From Henriciella sp. (GTDB lineage Bacteria; Pseudomonadota; Alphaproteobacteria; Caulobacterales; Hyphomonadaceae), in contig JAQWGO010000077.1 of assembly GCA_029238175.1 (NCBI GenBank), positions 1-63,318 of the forward strand: a stretch of 63,318 nt of DNA. The letters run 5' to 3'. The notes under the pieces are model-generated. The model made no database searches. It was not told the origin of the DNA and saw only the letters and a list, made by a program, of their open reading frames with translations. The position numbers and the translations under genes are program-made. Each line of letters opens with the position of its first letter. Position 1 is the first letter of the stretch. This document shows positions 61,223 through 63,318 of this stretch, in pieces.

Positions 61223-61744
61223 ATGAAGCGTCTAATTCTCATGCGACATGCCAAGACTGAGCCTTGGGCTGAGGGCGTTGATGATCATGCGCGGGCTCTA
61301 ACGCCAAGTGGCCATAAGGCTGCTGCTGCAATGGGGGCGACTTTAGCAGATGAGGGTTGGGTGCCAGAAAAAGTGCTGGTTTCAACTGCGCGCCGGACGC
61401 GGGAAACGTGGGCGCATCTATCGTTGGCATTTCCAGATGCAAAGCCAATGATTGAGGATGATCTATATTTGGCAGGCGAGCGCGGTATTTCTGATCTGAT
61501 TAGCGATAATGATGGCGTTGAAACGCTTATGGTGCTTGGGCACAATCCTGGGCTTCATGATCTTGGGCTAACTCAAATTCGTGAGGCGGGTAGCAAGGAT
61601 CATCAAGCGGCGATGCGACTGGCGGCGAAATTGCCCACCGGGGCAGCCGCTTTGTTTGAAGCTGATGAGCACGGCGCTTATCTGCCGATCCATTTCAAGC
61701 TTGTGAACTTCATTCGTCCCAAAGACGTCTTACCTGAGGGCTAG
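61223..61744 (+). CDS. SixA-like histidine phosphatase
   Basis: A 173-residue phosphohistidine phosphatase with the catalytic RHG-type motif LILMRHAKTEPWAEGV (R-H), DDHARALTPSGHKAAAAMGA and VLGHNPGLHDL containing the second His. Homologues remove phosphate from histidine of phosphotransfer proteins. CAGGAG precedes the ATG. The gene is single, with a hairpin right after the stop. Confidence 0.88.
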   Translation: MKRLILMRHAKTEPWAEGVDDHARALTPSGHKAAAAMGATLADEGWVPEKVLVSTARRTRETWAHLSLAFPDAKPMIEDDLYLAGERGISDLISDNDGVETLMVLGHNPGLHDLGLTQIREAGSKDHQAAMRLAAKLPTGAAALFEADEHGAYLPIHFKLVNFIRPKDVLPEG

Positions 61745-61752
61745 ATATGCTA

Positions 61753-61776
61753 ACGCCCCACCGAAGGGCGGGGCGT
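61753..61776. terminator. GC-rich hairpin between the SixA-like and small basic protein genes
   Basis: ACGCCCC / GGGGCGT, a perfect 7-bp stem with a 10-base loop. It lies after the phosphatase stop and before the stop of the convergent small gene. Confidence 0.55.
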
Positions 61777-61798
61777 CTGGCAGATCCGGTAGACTAGC

Positions 61799-61981
61799 CT
61801 AGTGGGCTAGGCGGCGCTGCGACCGGCGACGGCGGCGAACCAGAAGGTGCGAGCGCTTGGAGGCAGACGCTGCTTGCATCAGGCTAGGGGGAACCTGATT
61901 ATTGCCTTCTATAGATGTCGCCATAATGGCCGGGTTAATCTGAGCGCTTGGCGCGGTGACTTGGGAGGAAGTCGCTTGCAT
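61799..61981 (-). CDS. Small basic protein with Arg-rich tail, unknown
   Basis: A 60-residue protein that begins MQATSSQVTAPSAQINPAIM and ends in a strongly basic tail (KRSHLLVRRRRRSQRRLAH). ATG 61981 has a strong AGAAGGA site; the frame continues upstream to 62086 but with a collagen-like Gly-Pro stretch and no ribosome site, so I do not include it. A sigma-70-like promoter with two direct repeats lies 77-105 bases upstream. Possibly a nucleic-acid-binding or ribosome-associated peptide. No family recognised. Confidence 0.6.
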   Translation of the reverse strand: MQATSSQVTAPSAQINPAIMATSIEGNNQVPPSLMQAASASKRSHLLVRRRRRSQRRLAH

Positions 61982-62057
61982 TGTTTTAGTCCTTCTTAAG
62001 TTGATCCCGGGTCTGCCGGGGCCGGGCGGGCCTTGTTGACCTCTGCTCGACGAATTA

Positions 62058-62086
62058 GAGATAGCATCGTACATATCGTTTTTCAA
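62058..62086 (-). promoter_or_regulatory. Sigma-70-like promoter for the small basic protein gene
   Basis: On the minus strand, TTGAAA (62086-62081) and TATCTC (62063-62058) are separated by 17 bases, a good -35 / weak -10 pair. Confidence 0.45.
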
Positions 62087-62105
62087 TATCTAAATATCGT
62101 TTTTC
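62073..62105 (-). promoter_or_regulatory. Two direct 12-base repeats overlapping that promoter
   Basis: GAAAAACGATAT occurs twice on the minus strand (62105-62094 and 62084-62073), 21 bases from start to start, which is two turns of the helix. The nearer copy overlaps the -35 element, suggesting a binding site for a regulator. Confidence 0.5.
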
Positions 62106-62147
62106 GGTAATTAAAATTCACTCATATCGCGTGATGTGAGCTGTTTA

Positions 62148-62309
62148 TTACGCCTTGCGAGATGCAGTTTTACAGCGATTTGAGCAATATTTTACGTCTT
62201 CCCAGACCTTTTCCCACTTCTTGCGCCACGAAAAAGGGCGTTCGCAGACGGGGCAGACCTTGCTTGGCAGGTCAGATTTCGCGATTCGCTTGCCATTTTT
62301 ACGGGTCAT
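62148..62309 (-). CDS. DUF2256 zinc-ribbon-like small protein
   Basis: A 53-residue protein with KSDLPSKVCPVCERPFSWRK and WEKVWEDVKYCSNRCKTASR: two CxxC-type pairs that should bind zinc. This is the DUF2256 family, often located near photolyase or flavin-dependent enzymes. The frame opens earlier at 62453, but ATG 62309 matches the family N-terminus. It is divergent from the FAD oxidoreductase gene, 93 bases away. Confidence 0.82.
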   Translation of the reverse strand: MTRKNGKRIAKSDLPSKVCPVCERPFSWRKKWEKVWEDVKYCSNRCKTASRKA

Positions 62310-62402
62310 GCGGTTTCCAGCGCGGCTCAAATTACAATGTATTTGCTGGTTGGCAGAATGACCATGCGCCATATTTCCGTTTGAAGATGGAGTAGAGACA
62401 TT

Positions 62403-63318
62403 ATGACTATCGCGATTATCGGGGCCGGCATGGCTGGGCTTTCGGCGGCACAAGCCCTTTCAGTAGCAGGAAAGACGGTTCGGCTGTTTGATAAGGGACG
62501 CGGCCCGGGTGGTCGTATGTCTACGCGCCGAGCCGAGACATCGCTTGGGCAAGTCCGATTCGATCATGGCGCTCAATTCATGACGCCAGAGTCAGAGGCG
62601 TTTAAGGGCGCGATAGATAAGTGGGTCGAGCTGGGAGCTGCGGCCCTTTGGTCGGGCACTTTTGTTAGCCACACGAATGAGGGTGGTTTCCAGGAAGACA
62701 AGAGTGACCGTTTTGTCGGCGTTCCGGGTATGAATGGTATCATCCGCAGCATGGCCTCTGATTTAGATGTCGAATGGGGAAGGCGGGTTGTTGACCTGTT
62801 CAGGACGGACGGTGTCTGGACGTTAAAATTTGAAGACGGCACGGCTGAAACTGGGTTTCAATCTGTCATCATCGCGGCTCCGCTAGAGCAGGCGCGCGAC
62901 CTTTATGCTTTAGTTCAGGCTGATGGTGCCGCCACGCTCTTCCCGGAGACGGTGTCTGATCCGGCTTGGGCTTTGATGATTGCCTTCGATCAAGGCGTAG
63001 ATGTGGCGTGGGATGCGGCGCGCTTTTCTGATGGTGCGATTTCGTGGCTGGCATGCAATCGATCAAAGCCTCAACGCGGAGAGCTTGAGACGTGGGTCGC
63101 GCACGCTTCACTAGAATGGTCACGTGACAATCTGGAGCGTGATAAGGCTGACGTCGCTGCAGACCTGGGCGCAGCCGTGCGAAAAATACTCGGCGTTGCT
63201 TCTCCAGTTTTCATGTCTGCGCATCGTTGGCGTTATTCACAGATAAATAATTCACCAGAGATTGGTTCAATGTGGTTGCCGGAATTAAGTATTGGCTTGT
63301 GCGGTGACTGGTGTTTGG
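62403..63318 (+). CDS. FAD-dependent oxidoreductase, renalase-like (partial)
   Basis: The gene starts at ATG 62403 and runs off the right edge (305 residues visible). The FAD-binding motif is IAIIGAGMAGLSAAQAL, with DKGRGPGGRMSTRR as the ADP-binding basic loop, and RFDHGAQFMTPESEAF and VGVPGMNGIIRSM match the renalase/NAD(P)-amine-oxidase-like group. Such proteins oxidise amines or dihydronicotinamide isomers. GGAG lies upstream. With the adjacent DUF2256 gene it forms a pairing seen in other proteobacteria. Confidence 0.87.
   Translation, partial: MTIAIIGAGMAGLSAAQALSVAGKTVRLFDKGRGPGGRMSTRRAETSLGQVRFDHGAQFMTPESEAFKGAIDKWVELGAAALWSGTFVSHTNEGGFQEDKSDRFVGVPGMNGIIRSMASDLDVEWGRRVVDLFRTDGVWTLKFEDGTAETGFQSVIIAAPLEQARDLYALVQADGAATLFPETVSDPAWALMIAFDQGVDVAWDAARFSDGAISWLACNRSKPQRGELETWVAHASLEWSRDNLERDKADVAADLGAAVRKILGVASPVFMSAHRWRYSQINNSPEIGSMWLPELSIGLCGDWCL

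Noticed and set aside
61982-62086. Longer 95-residue version of the small basic protein with a Gly-Pro stretch
   Set aside because: The extension has no ribosome site and covers the probable promoter; ATG 61981 has a strong one.
1-63318. tRNA, rRNA, insertion sequences, integrases, prophage or CRISPR arrays
   Set aside because: I scanned spacers for T-arm sequences, inverted terminal repeats, transposase or integrase motifs and spaced repeats and found none. The sheath gene has no phage neighbours.

Overview
The window looks like chromosomal DNA of a marine-type alphaproteobacterium, probably in or near the Hyphomonadales/Maricaulales group. This rests on GC of about 53-55 percent by eye and on gene sets typical of that class: rpoH, an alphaproteobacterial-type motA, the CnoX-LonN-Trm112-DUF971 string, lgt-MidA next to ubiK, YbjN/proC, and a Lon-N/thioredoxin locus. 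I place it by protein resemblance only. I see no rRNA, tRNA, insertion sequence, integrase or CRISPR array. About 73 genes are packed tightly, with many ATGA/GTGA/TTGA overlaps inside operons. Half of the convergent gene pairs (8 of 16) overlap by exactly four bases.

Layout. 1-5.7 kb: a cut dicarboxylate/amino-acid symporter, an ArnT-like glycosyltransferase, a cyanide-insensitive alternative oxidase, a GST-like protein and metY. 5.8-9.0 kb: an acyl-CoA ligase / class IV aminotransferase / sulfotransferase operon, followed by 281 bases rich in hairpins that may be an RNA gene. 9.3-12.4 kb: methyltransferase, DUF971, Trm112, LonN and thioredoxin/CnoX. 12.4-22 kb: housekeeping and envelope genes (PNPOx-like, periplasmic MsrA, YebC, YmdB, a 524-residue lipoprotein, a YgjP-like peptidase, a Na+/H+ antiporter, MotA). 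22-31 kb: MFS transporter, lytic transglycosylase, rpmJ, HAD hydrolase, an AT-rich patch, DJ-1-like protein, TPR protein, hydrolase, rRNA/tRNA methyltransferase and rpoH.

31.5-36.5 kb: a DUF3604 lipoprotein / PpiC isomerase / HupE operon, followed by a protein built from nine 31-residue glycine-rich repeats with a tail-fibre-like C-terminus. 36.6-42 kb: TMEM175-like channel, GNAT, etfBA, MidA, lgt and ubiK. 42-47.7 kb is the most unusual part: an AraC regulator, a LamG-like secreted protein whose signal peptide is broken by a stop codon, a complete contractile-injection-system sheath protein carrying a twin-arginine export signal and standing alone, a lipoprotein with two dimeric alpha-beta barrel domains, and a LysR regulator. 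47.8-51 kb: YbjN, cytochrome P450, proC and a TetR-like gene. 51-57.9 kb: a histidine kinase and an OmpR-type response regulator separated by about 3.4 kb of other genes, plus ilvE. 57.9-63.3 kb: a TonB-like protein, an Lrp regulator divergent from an indoleamine 2,3-dioxygenase, a 1-Cys peroxiredoxin, a SixA-like phosphatase, small basic and zinc-ribbon proteins, and a cut FAD oxidoreductase.

The best candidate for an undescribed system is the lone Tat-exported sheath protein (44161-45807), possibly with the fibre-like repeat protein about 8 kb away. No tube, baseplate, spike or ATPase gene of an injection system is visible, so either a sheath has been reused outside the cytoplasm or its partners lie elsewhere.
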